Source of the DNA: Planctomycetota bacterium
GTDB taxonomy: Bacteria > Planctomycetota > UBA1135 > UBA2386
DNA: 64,000 bases
Assembly (NCBI GenBank): GCA_020638655.1
Contig: JACKIC010000003.1
Span: 124,001 to 188,000, forward strand
Direction of reading: 5' to 3'
Each line of letters starts with the position of its first letter. The first letter of the stretch is position 1. Positions 1-7,444 of the stretch are shown one piece after another. The notes under the pieces are model-generated. The model was not told the origin of the DNA. It saw nothing but the letters and a program-made list of their open reading frames with translations, and did not search any database. A program made the position numbers and the translations under genes.

Positions 1-583
1 CGATCGCCGACAGGTCGCGCCACGGCTCGTGGAAGACGACCTTGGTCAGGCCGGGGCCGAGCAGCAGGCGAAGCAGCAGCCAGATCACGAGCCAGCGCTT
101 CCAGGTGGCGAGCTCGCTGCGCGCGCGCCACAGCCACAGCGATCCGGGCGCGATCGCGATGCCCAGGAAGACCACCTCGCACTGCAGGTCGTCGTAGGGG
201 TAGTTGAACCAGCGCACGGTGCCGCCTTCGAGCGCGCGGAACGACAGCCAGGCGACGTAGGCGACGACGCAGGCCGCGCGCGGCGCGAGGCCGATCGTCA
301 GCGAGATCGCCGCGGCGAGGCCGAGCCCGGCGACGAAGGTGATGAACCAGTCCGCCTCACAGAGCCAGAACAGCGACGGCGCCGCGAGCGGCGCGCGGTC
401 GCCGCAGTTGCGCCGCCATCCGTCGAGCACGTCGTGCAGCGGGGTGATACCGCGACTGCCGATCAGACCGGGCGCCTGGTGCACGAGGGCCAGGAAGCCC
501 GCCGACAGGCAGATGCCGAGCAGCAGCAGGAAGGCGGCCCTGCCGATGCGGTAGGTTGAGGGGCTGTCGAGCGGGGCCGGCAT
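1..583 (-). CDS. Lipase maturation factor-like membrane protein, 3' end cut by window edge
   Basis: This open frame starts at the ATG complement at 581-583 and runs off the left edge, giving 194 visible residues of the N-terminal part. It is strongly hydrophobic with about four membrane segments. The pattern SxGL-x-GxxGIxPL near residues 28-48 and the late block ending KVVFHEPWRDLSAI resemble the lipase maturation factor (LMF) family, where a Trp-Arg-Asn-Leu-Thr-Ala motif sits at the same relative place. LMF proteins help fold secreted lipases in eukaryotes; the bacterial role is unknown. The gene lies 57 bp downstream of the DUF418 gene on the same strand, so the two may be cotranscribed. 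An HTTM-type membrane protein is the main alternative. Confidence 0.6.
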   Translation of the reverse strand, partial: MPAPLDSPSTYRIGRAAFLLLLGICLSAGFLALVHQAPGLIGSRGITPLHDVLDGWRRNCGDRAPLAAPSLFWLCEADWFITFVAGLGLAAAISLTIGLAPRAACVVAYVAWLSFRALEGGTVRWFNYPYDDLQCEVVFLGIAIAPGSLWLWRARSELATWKRWLVIWLLLRLLLGPGLTKVVFHEPWRDLSAI

Positions 584-640
584 CGCGAGCGTGGTCCACC
601 TTGTAGCAGGTGCCGGCGCGTCGGGGGCGGTGCCCGGAGG

Positions 641-1933
641 TCATCCCACCAGCGGTTGCCGTCGCCAGTAAGTCAGCGAGCGCCAGCACCATTCGAGCGG
701 ACCGCAACGGAAGCGGCGTTGCCACAGCACGCTGAAGGCCACCTGCACGAGCGACACCGCGAGCACGCACCACATCGTCTGGCTGCGCGACAGGGTGCCG
801 TACCAGCCCAGGCCCCAGCCGAAGAACAGCGCCGTGCACAGCAGCGTCTGAAGCACGTAGTTGCTGAACGCCATGCGACCGACGGCAGCGAGCGCACCGG
901 TGAGCCATCGCAGCGCCCCGGCGCGCACCATCAGGATCAGCGCGCTGGCCCAGCCCAGCCCGCCGAGCAGGCGGCAGAAGGCGTAGCTGGCGTCCTTGTA
1001 GAACAGCAGCTCGATGGCGCCGCGCGACCAGTCCGTGGCCGCCCAGGCGTTGGCCAGCAGGAACGAGACCGTGGTCGCGACCGCGCCGCCCGCGATCGCC
1101 GCGACGTGCACCCACGTCGGTGACGCGGCGGTGAAGTAGCCCAGGCGCGCGAGGCCCATGCCGAGCAGCAGCATGCCGATCACGTCCCAGAAGAAGTACT
1201 GGTAGACGTAGACCGACTGGAAGCTGTGGTTGTGGTCCCAGCGGAACCGGGCGACGTCGAGCCAGCTGCCGCGGATCGCGCCGAGCTCCTCGTCGTTGGC
1301 GTCGGCGGGCGCTGCCTTCAGCCTCCGTTCCCAGCGCGCGGCGCCGGCCTCGACCGCCGCCGGCAGGGGCTGCGCCTCGGCGCCCAGCGTCGCCGCGGTG
1401 GCGGCCTGCGCGCGCTGTTCGGCGGCCGCCGCGTACTTGCGGTACTCGATCGGCACGAACGCGGCCAGCGCCAGCAGCCCGGCGATCACGTGGGTGCGCG
1501 GCCGCAGGTCGCGCAGGCCGACGGCGAGCACGCCGAGCAGGCCGTAGATGTACAGGATGTCGCCGGTCCACTGCAGCACGAAGCGGTGCACGATGCCGAA
1601 CGGGATCAACCACAGGCAGCGCCGCAGCAGCAGGTCGGCGGCCAGCGCGCCGCGTCCCGTCGCCCGCAGGCGGTCGCTGAGCAGCACCATGCCCGCGCCG
1701 AACAGCAGCGAGAACAGCGCCCGCATGCGCCCGTCGAACAGCGCCTCCTGCACCAGCCAGGTCCACAGGTCGGCGCCGTCGTGGCCGCCCGCCGCGGTCG
1801 GGTTGCCGTAGGCGCGCATCGGCAGGCCGAACTCGACGATGTTCATCACCAGGATGCCGAGCACGGCCAGGCCGCGCACGGTGTCGATGGCGGCGATGCG
1901 TTCGGCGGGGGGGATCGGGGCGGCGTCGGTCAT
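641..1933 (-). CDS. DUF418 / YeiB-family membrane protein
   Basis: This is a 430-residue polytopic membrane protein. The N-terminus has the family hallmark ERIAAIDTVRGLAVLGIL, followed by 8 to 10 hydrophobic segments. The C-terminal third has the DUF418 pattern, with AFSNYVLQT and later a stretch around SVLWQRRFRCGPLEWCWRSLTY. The length matches the family (about 400 residues). DUF418 proteins are widespread inner-membrane proteins of uncertain function, possibly related to acyltransferase-3 membrane enzymes. A charged, Ala-rich stretch around residues 165-205 is probably a loop outside the membrane. It precedes the LMF-like gene on the same strand. Confidence 0.85.
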   Translation of the reverse strand: MTDAAPIPPAERIAAIDTVRGLAVLGILVMNIVEFGLPMRAYGNPTAAGGHDGADLWTWLVQEALFDGRMRALFSLLFGAGMVLLSDRLRATGRGALAADLLLRRCLWLIPFGIVHRFVLQWTGDILYIYGLLGVLAVGLRDLRPRTHVIAGLLALAAFVPIEYRKYAAAAEQRAQAATAATLGAEAQPLPAAVEAGAARWERRLKAAPADANDEELGAIRGSWLDVARFRWDHNHSFQSVYVYQYFFWDVIGMLLLGMGLARLGYFTAASPTWVHVAAIAGGAVATTVSFLLANAWAATDWSRGAIELLFYKDASYAFCRLLGGLGWASALILMVRAGALRWLTGALAAVGRMAFSNYVLQTLLCTALFFGWGLGWYGTLSRSQTMWCVLAVSLVQVAFSVLWQRRFRCGPLEWCWRSLTYWRRQPLVG

Positions 1934-2050
1934 CGGCGACGTCTACGCGCCTGGGCGCTCCCCGGTAAGTCCTCGGCCCGGCATTCCCGGGGCGTGCGCC
2001 GGGGCACGTCGGTGTGGTTTGTGGGGGGCGCCGCGGGAACAATGTCCATC

Positions 2051-2305
2051 ATGAAGAAGCTCCTGCGCAATCTCCTCCCCGCCCTCCTCGTGCTCGGCGC
2101 CTGCGCCTCCAACCACGGCAGCGAGGGCGCCGCCATGGCCATGAACAAGACCTGCCCGGTGTCGGGCGAGGCGCTCGAGGCGGACAGCCCCACCGTCGAC
2201 TTCCACGGCGCCACGATCGCGTTCTGCTGCAAGAACTGCCTCGCCAAGTTCGAGAAGATGGACGAGGCCGCCAAGCAGGCCGCGGTCGACAAGGTCACCA
2301 AGTAG
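2051..2305 (+). CDS. Small YHS-domain lipoprotein
   Basis: This gene encodes 84 residues from the ATG at 2051; an in-frame ATG at 2042 would add only three residues. The N-terminus is a lipoprotein signal peptide with lipobox VLGAC, so Cys19 would be lipidated and the protein anchored in a membrane facing the periplasm. The mature part is a single YHS-like module: CPVSGEALE, then a short strand pair, then the AFCCKNC cluster. YHS modules are linked to metal binding or metal-enzyme partners. Its Cys residues could hold copper or another soft metal, which is inference. It is the only plus-strand gene in the first 7 kb and has no obvious operon partner. Confidence 0.8.
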   Translation: MKKLLRNLLPALLVLGACASNHGSEGAAMAMNKTCPVSGEALEADSPTVDFHGATIAFCCKNCLAKFEKMDEAAKQAAVDKVTK

Positions 2306-2329
2306 TCCCCAGCGGCCTGCGGCCGGCGC

Positions 2330-3133
2330 CTACAGCCGCTCGCCGCAGCGACGGCAGTACCGCGCGTCGTCGGCGTGGTCCTCGAGACCGCAGCCGGCGC
2401 AGCTCTGCGTCGAGACCGGCGTCTTCGCCGGTCGCCGCGTCAGCTCGGCGGTGACGATGCCCGTCGGCACGGCCAGGATGCCGTAGCCCAGCAGCATCAC
2501 GAACGACGCCAGCGTCTGGCCGAACACGGTCTGGGGCGCGATGTCGCCGTAGCCGACCGTCGTCAGTGTGACGATCGCCCAGTAGACGCCGCGCGGGATG
2601 CTGGTGAAGCCGTGCTCGGGGCCCTCGACGACGTGCATCACCGAGCCGATGCAGATCACCAGGCACACCACGGTCAGCAGGAAGACCACGATCTTCGGCA
2701 GGCTGGCGCGCAGCGCCGCACGCAGCACGCTCGCCTCACCGAGGAAGTGCACGAGCTTGAGCACGCGGAACACGCGCACCAGGCGCAGCACGCGGATCGT
2801 GCTCAGGCCCTGGGTGCCGGCCAGGAACAGCGCCAGGTAGGCGGGCAGGATCGAGATCAGGTCGACGATGCCGAAGAAGCTGAAGGCGTAGGCGACCGGG
2901 CGCCGCACGCAGTAGAGGCGCAGCAGGTACTCGCAGGTGAACAGCGCCGTGAACGCCCACTCGATCGTGCGCAGCAGCGGGCCGTGGGCGGCGTTGATGT
3001 CGGGCACGCTCTCGAGGCTGATCGCCGCGACGCTGCCGAGGATCAGCAGCAGCAGGACGACGTCGAAGGCCTTGCCGGCCGGCGTGTCGGCCTCGAAGAC
3101 GATCTCGTGCAGGCGGTGGCGCAGGTTCGTCAC
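2330..3133 (-). CDS. Voltage-gated potassium channel with C-terminal zinc ribbon
   Basis: This 267-residue protein has six membrane segments in the Kv-channel layout. The S4 voltage-sensor helix has arginines every third position (R114, R117, R120, R123). The pore loop has the K+ selectivity filter TVGYGD at residues 192-197, followed by the last helix. After the pore, residues 245-263 form a zinc ribbon with two CxxC knuckles (C245/C248 and C260/C263), reading CAGCG and CRRCG. The expected product is a tetrameric K+ channel in the inner membrane. The short cytoplasmic ribbon replaces the larger RCK or cyclic-nucleotide domains usual in bacterial channels and may be a gating or assembly element; that role is inferred. 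Confidence 0.9.
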   Translation of the reverse strand: MTNLRHRLHEIVFEADTPAGKAFDVVLLLLILGSVAAISLESVPDINAAHGPLLRTIEWAFTALFTCEYLLRLYCVRRPVAYAFSFFGIVDLISILPAYLALFLAGTQGLSTIRVLRLVRVFRVLKLVHFLGEASVLRAALRASLPKIVVFLLTVVCLVICIGSVMHVVEGPEHGFTSIPRGVYWAIVTLTTVGYGDIAPQTVFGQTLASFVMLLGYGILAVPTGIVTAELTRRPAKTPVSTQSCAGCGLEDHADDARYCRRCGERL

Positions 3134-3185
3134 GCGTGCAGCAGAACGGTGCGGCGGGGCGCTGGCAACGGCGACCTCGGCTGGT

Positions 3186-3539
3186 TCACGGGACGAACAG
3201 CAGGTTCAGCAGGAGTTCGACCACGAACCAGCCTCCCCCGAGCTCCGTCGACCCCATCATCTGTTCGCGTTCGCCGTGGTCGAGCCAGACACCGCCGCAC
3301 TCGGGGCAGATGTCGACGGTGACGCCGCGGTGCTTCACGTCGCGCAGCCGCGCTCCGTCGGTGGGGCAGGTGCGGGGCGCGTCCGGGTCGGCCGCAGCCA
3401 CCTTCGGGGTGCGGCCGATCGCCGCCTGAACGATGGCGCCAGGCAGCCAGATCCCGCGGCAGGTCTCGCAGCTGGCGCCCTCGATCGAGTTCTCGATCAG
3501 CGGCCGAAGGGTGTCGTGGCCGTCGGGGCAGCGGGGCAT
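3186..3539 (-). CDS. zf-TFIIB double zinc-ribbon protein
   Basis: The product has 117 residues and two TFIIB-type zinc-ribbon repeats. The first has CPDGH near the start and CETCRGIWL at residues 24-32. The second has CPTDGARL at 58-65 and CPECGGVWLDHGE at 78-90, the typical zf-TFIIB ending. The last 20 residues are hydrophobic and may attach the protein to the membrane. Proteins of this family are common in Planctomycetota and Proteobacteria, and their partner is unknown. It lies 52 bp upstream of the K+ channel gene on the same strand, and the channel also carries a zinc ribbon, which hints at but does not prove a shared role. Confidence 0.8.
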   Translation of the reverse strand: MPRCPDGHDTLRPLIENSIEGASCETCRGIWLPGAIVQAAIGRTPKVAAADPDAPRTCPTDGARLRDVKHRGVTVDICPECGGVWLDHGEREQMMGSTELGGGWFVVELLLNLLFVP

Positions 3540-3566
3540 CGGCTCGGATTCGGGGCACAGAGGTGA

Positions 3567-5108
3567 CTATTCGCGCGAGGCCGCGCCGCGGTGGCGGGCC
3601 TGGCGGTCGGCGCCGGCTGCGCCCCGGCGGCGGCTGCGGTCCGTCGGGCGTTCGCCGCGCACGAAGGGGCGCAGGAACTCCGGCCAGTCGTGGCGCGCGC
3701 AGCGGTCGTAGTCGGCCGCCATCGCCGCGCCGACCGCCGCGGCCGCGTGTCCGCGTTCGTCGACGAGCCAGCGCCACAGCAGCGCGGCGAGGCGCGGCAG
3801 CGCGATGCCGGCGGTGGCGCGGGTCTCGGCGTGCAGCCAGTCGGCGAAGCTCGCGAAGGCGGCATGGGCCGAGCGGCCCGCGAGCAGCAGCGGCAGCGTC
3901 TCCTTCCAGTTGCCCGAGTTGGCGACGACGTCCCAGTAGCGGGCGAAGCGCTTCATGCGCTGCATCGTCGCGAACGGCACCGCGTCGGTCGCCAGCACCT
4001 CGTACGGCGCGTCCTCGGCGTAGCGCATGCCGAAGGTCTGGTCGTGGCGCACGATCGGCGTGCCGCGCAGGCGCTTGAGGATGCCGACCTGGATCTCGTG
4101 CGGCGCGCACGAGAGCAGTTCGTCGAAGCCGCGCGCGAACGTCGCCTCGTCCTCGCCGGGCAGACCGACGATGAGGTCCGCGTGCACGTGGGCGCCGGTG
4201 CGCTCGTGCAGCCAGCGCAGGTTCTCGTGCAGCCTGGCACGGTCCTGACGCCGCGAGATGCGCAGGCCGGTGGCGTCGTCGAGCGTCTGCACGCCGACCT
4301 CGAACTGCAGCACGCCTGGCGGGAACGCGGCGATCGCGTCCTTGAGCTTGTCGGGCAGCCGGTCGGGGATCAGCTCGAAGTGCAGGAACATGCCGTCCTC
4401 CAGCCGCTCGCGGAAGAAGTCGAGGATCGCGACCGCGACGTCGATGCCGAGGTTGAAGGTGCGGTCGACGAACTTGAAGTGGCGCAGGCCGCGGTCGAGC
4501 AGGCGCTGCATCTGCGCGAGGAACGACTGCAGCGGCGCCTTGCGCACGGGCACCTCGAGCGCCGACAGGCAGAACTCGCACGTGAACGGGCAGCCGCGCG
4601 AGCTCTCGACGTAGACGACGCGGTGCGCGAGGTCGCGGTCGGTGTACTCGTCGTAGGGCCACGCCAGCTGCTCGAGGTGCGGCAGCGGCGCGTCGATCAC
4701 GCGCGGCACGTCCGTGTCGGCGGCGAGCAGTCGCCGGCACAACGCGGCGAAGGCCAGGTCGGCCTCGCCGCGCACGACGTGGTCGGCGACCGCGGCGATC
4801 GCCTGCCGTTCGGTCTCGTGGCTGACTTCGGGGCCGCCGACGACGAGCCGCAGTTCGGGCCGCACGGCCTTGAGGATGCGCGCCAGCTGCAGTGCCGGGC
4901 CGGCGTTCCATACGTAGACGCCGAGCCCGACGATCTTCGGCTGCGCGGCGAGGATCGCTTCGGCGACGTCGTTGGGCCGCTGGCCGATCTCGAACTCGAG
5001 GATCGCGCTCTGCTCGCGCAGCTCGCCGAGGTTGGCGCGCAGCGACCGCAGCCCGAACGACGCGTGGATCCACTTGGCGTTCTGGGTGGCGAGCACGATC
5101 GCGGGCAT
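3567..5108 (-). CDS. B12-binding radical SAM protein (DUF4080-type)
   Basis: This gene encodes 513 residues from the ATG at 5108. Residues 1-135 form a cobalamin-binding Rossmann-like domain (VGLGVYVWN, LVVGGPEVS). Residues 165-370 form the radical SAM barrel, with the iron-sulfur cluster motif CPFTCEFC (C173, C177, C180) and a downstream Gly-rich HADLIVGLPGE block. The C-terminal 150 residues match the DUF4080 arrangement (ILKRLRGTPI, then a helix-rich region). Such enzymes use cobalamin and SAM for methylation or other radical chemistry on unknown substrates. The last ~25 residues are Arg/Ala-rich and disordered. It is 27 bp upstream of the zf-TFIIB gene. The longer frame upstream to 6731 is antisense of the neighbouring gene's frame and was not used. 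Confidence 0.88.
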   Translation of the reverse strand: MPAIVLATQNAKWIHASFGLRSLRANLGELREQSAILEFEIGQRPNDVAEAILAAQPKIVGLGVYVWNAGPALQLARILKAVRPELRLVVGGPEVSHETERQAIAAVADHVVRGEADLAFAALCRRLLAADTDVPRVIDAPLPHLEQLAWPYDEYTDRDLAHRVVYVESSRGCPFTCEFCLSALEVPVRKAPLQSFLAQMQRLLDRGLRHFKFVDRTFNLGIDVAVAILDFFRERLEDGMFLHFELIPDRLPDKLKDAIAAFPPGVLQFEVGVQTLDDATGLRISRRQDRARLHENLRWLHERTGAHVHADLIVGLPGEDEATFARGFDELLSCAPHEIQVGILKRLRGTPIVRHDQTFGMRYAEDAPYEVLATDAVPFATMQRMKRFARYWDVVANSGNWKETLPLLLAGRSAHAAFASFADWLHAETRATAGIALPRLAALLWRWLVDERGHAAAAVGAAMAADYDRCARHDWPEFLRPFVRGERPTDRSRRRGAAGADRQARHRGAASRE

Positions 5109-5146
5109 CGCCGCATCGTCGCCGGCCGCGCGACAAAAGGAATGGC

Positions 5147-7312
5147 TCAGTTGCCCGTCGTCGGGTCGCTGTCGATCCAGTCGGCCAGCAGCTGGGCGCC
5201 GGCGTCGTGCACCAGGTTGCTGCCCAGCGGCGGCATGCCATAGGCGTCGCGCCGGGTGATGCGCAGCCACAGGTCGCTCTGGGCGTGGGCGCCGGCCACG
5301 GCGCGTTGGCCGCTGCCGCCGGGCACCGCGGTGGTCGCGCCGACGCCGAACAGCTGCATCGCGGTCGCGGCGACGCCGAAGCGCAGGTCGAGGTCGACCG
5401 AGGTCGGCCCCAGCGGCAGGTGGCAGTTCGCGCAGTTGACCGCCAGCCAGGCGCGGGCGCGGTCGTCGAGCGGTGCCGCCGCGTCGAGCGGGTCGACGTA
5501 GGCCGGGTGCTGTTCGTGCGCGCCGATGTCGGTCGTGAACAGCTGCAGGTGGCTCCAGGTGCGCAGTTGGTTGTCGGTGCGCACGGGGAAGTCGAAGTCG
5601 CGGTTGAGCTGGCGCGTGCGCACACCGAGCACGTGACCGGCCGCGCTCGTATGGCACTGCAGGCATTCGGCGCGCGCCGGGAAGCGCCATGTCTGCGACC
5701 GGCTGCCGCCCAGGCCGTCGTCGACCGCGAACGTCACCTGATCGCCGACGTCGCCGACCAGGTCGGCGTCCGTGCCCGCGCCGTTCCAGCGGTAGGTGAA
5801 ACCGACCCAGCCCGACTCCTGTCGCAGCAGGACGCGGGTCTCGAGCCGCAGCGTCACCCCCGGCGCGGTCTCGATCTCGAAGTGCTTCACGAGCGCCGTG
5901 CCGACCGCGAACGTCCACGCCGCGGTCGCGTCGAAACCGATGCGCGAGCTGCCGGGCAGGGCCAGCCAGCGGCGCTTGCGCGCGTCGTCCGACCACAGCG
6001 GCGCGTTGACGTCGTACTCGATCACGCCGGGAGCCGGCCGCAACATCGCGGTGTCCGCGAACAGCCCGGTCGCCGACAGCGTCGTCGGGATCGCGGTCAC
6101 GGGGCCGCCGCCCGCGTCGGCGAGCAGCTTGCGGATGCGGCCGTCGAAGCAGCACACGTACAGCTCTCCGGCCTCGTCCTCGCCGAACGACGCCGGGCTC
6201 GTCACCGAAGCGATCTGCGTGTTGGACACGGTCTGGTCGCCGTCGTGCACGAGGGCCCAGACGCGCCCGCTGGTGAAGTCGGTGTAGACGTAGGCGCCGA
6301 CCAGCGCCGGCACCGCGCTGCCGCGATAGACGTAGCCGCCGGTGATGCTGCGGCCCTGGTAGTGGTGGTAGGTCTGCACCGGCTGCACGAACGCCGTGGG
6401 CGGCAGCGCGCCGGGGTTGCGGTTGGACAATTCGCCCTCGTAGACGGGCCAGCCGTAGTTGCCGCCGCGCGTGATCAGGTCGACCTCCTCGACTTCGTCC
6501 TGACCGACGTCGCCGACCCAGAGCTGGCCCGTGACGCGGTCGAAGCTCATGCGCCACGGGTTGCGCAGCCCGTAGGCCCAGATCTCGGGGCGTTCGCCGT
6601 TGCTGCCGCCGACGAACGGGTTGTCGCCGGGCACGCTGCCGTCGTCGTTCAGGCGCAGGATGTTGCCCAGCAACGTCTGCAGGTTCTGGGCATTGTCGAG
6701 CGGGTCGTTGGCGCTGCCGCCGTCGCCACACGCGACGTAGAGCTTGCCGTCGGGGCCGAACGCGAGCGCGCCCGAGTTGTGGTTGCCGAACGGTTCTTCG
6801 ACCTCGAGCAGGATCGTCTCGCTGGCCGGGTCGGCGACGTTGGCGTCGCCCGGCGAGATCGAGAAGCGCGACAGGATCGAGCGGCGCGGGTTGCCCGCGG
6901 TGTAGTAGACGTAGAGCCAGCCCGTGGTCGCGTAGTCGGGATGGAACGCGAAGCCGAGCAGGCCCTCCTCACCGCCGTACTGCACCTGGCCGCGCAGGTC
7001 GAGCAGCATCGTCGCGCTGGTGACGAACGGGTCGTTGGCGAAGATCTGGATGCGGCCCGACTGGTCGCCGACGACGACGCGGTCGCTGCCGTCGGGCGGC
7101 GCGACCAGGAACACCGGGCGGTCGAACAGCAGGGCCGGGAACGCTTCGGTCCACTGCACCGGGATCGGCGTCGGCAAGCCGGTCGGCAGCGGCAGCGGCG
7201 CGACCTCGGTGCGCGCGGCGATGCCGTAGTCCGAGCCCGGGCCCGAAGAACCCGAACAACCGGCGAGCAGCGCGGCGAGCGCGGCGCCGGCGATCCTCGA
7301 GGCGGCGGCCAT
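5147..7312 (-). CDS. Sugar dehydrogenase-like beta-propeller fused to cytochrome c domain
   Basis: This is a 721-residue lipoprotein. The signal peptide ends in lipobox LLAGC. Residues about 55-400 form a PQQ-dependent sugar dehydrogenase (GSDH-type) propeller, with GLLGFAFHPDY, GNHNSGALAFGPDGKLY, GLRNPWRMSFD and GDVGQDEVEEVDL. The C-terminal 300 residues carry two heme-c motifs, CLQCH near residue 548 and CANCH near 625, in a planctomycete-type layout (late block YGMPPLGSNLVHD). The likely role is periplasmic sugar or alcohol oxidation, with electrons passed to the attached heme. The substrate cannot be read from sequence. The start at 7312 is supported by the signal peptide; the open frame continues far upstream only as GC-rich antisense. 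Confidence 0.88.
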   Translation of the reverse strand: MAAASRIAGAALAALLAGCSGSSGPGSDYGIAARTEVAPLPLPTGLPTPIPVQWTEAFPALLFDRPVFLVAPPDGSDRVVVGDQSGRIQIFANDPFVTSATMLLDLRGQVQYGGEEGLLGFAFHPDYATTGWLYVYYTAGNPRRSILSRFSISPGDANVADPASETILLEVEEPFGNHNSGALAFGPDGKLYVACGDGGSANDPLDNAQNLQTLLGNILRLNDDGSVPGDNPFVGGSNGERPEIWAYGLRNPWRMSFDRVTGQLWVGDVGQDEVEEVDLITRGGNYGWPVYEGELSNRNPGALPPTAFVQPVQTYHHYQGRSITGGYVYRGSAVPALVGAYVYTDFTSGRVWALVHDGDQTVSNTQIASVTSPASFGEDEAGELYVCCFDGRIRKLLADAGGGPVTAIPTTLSATGLFADTAMLRPAPGVIEYDVNAPLWSDDARKRRWLALPGSSRIGFDATAAWTFAVGTALVKHFEIETAPGVTLRLETRVLLRQESGWVGFTYRWNGAGTDADLVGDVGDQVTFAVDDGLGGSRSQTWRFPARAECLQCHTSAAGHVLGVRTRQLNRDFDFPVRTDNQLRTWSHLQLFTTDIGAHEQHPAYVDPLDAAAPLDDRARAWLAVNCANCHLPLGPTSVDLDLRFGVAATAMQLFGVGATTAVPGGSGQRAVAGAHAQSDLWLRITRRDAYGMPPLGSNLVHDAGAQLLADWIDSDPTTGN

Positions 7313-7444
7313 GGCGAGGCCCAGGCTATCGTCGGCGCGGCGCGCGGTGGGTGCGCCGACGGGAGGCGGGGCGCGCCATGGCCCGTGGCAGCGGCGCTCG
7401 TTCGTCGTCCCGATGCGGGATCCGGCTACAGTGCGCCGCACTGC

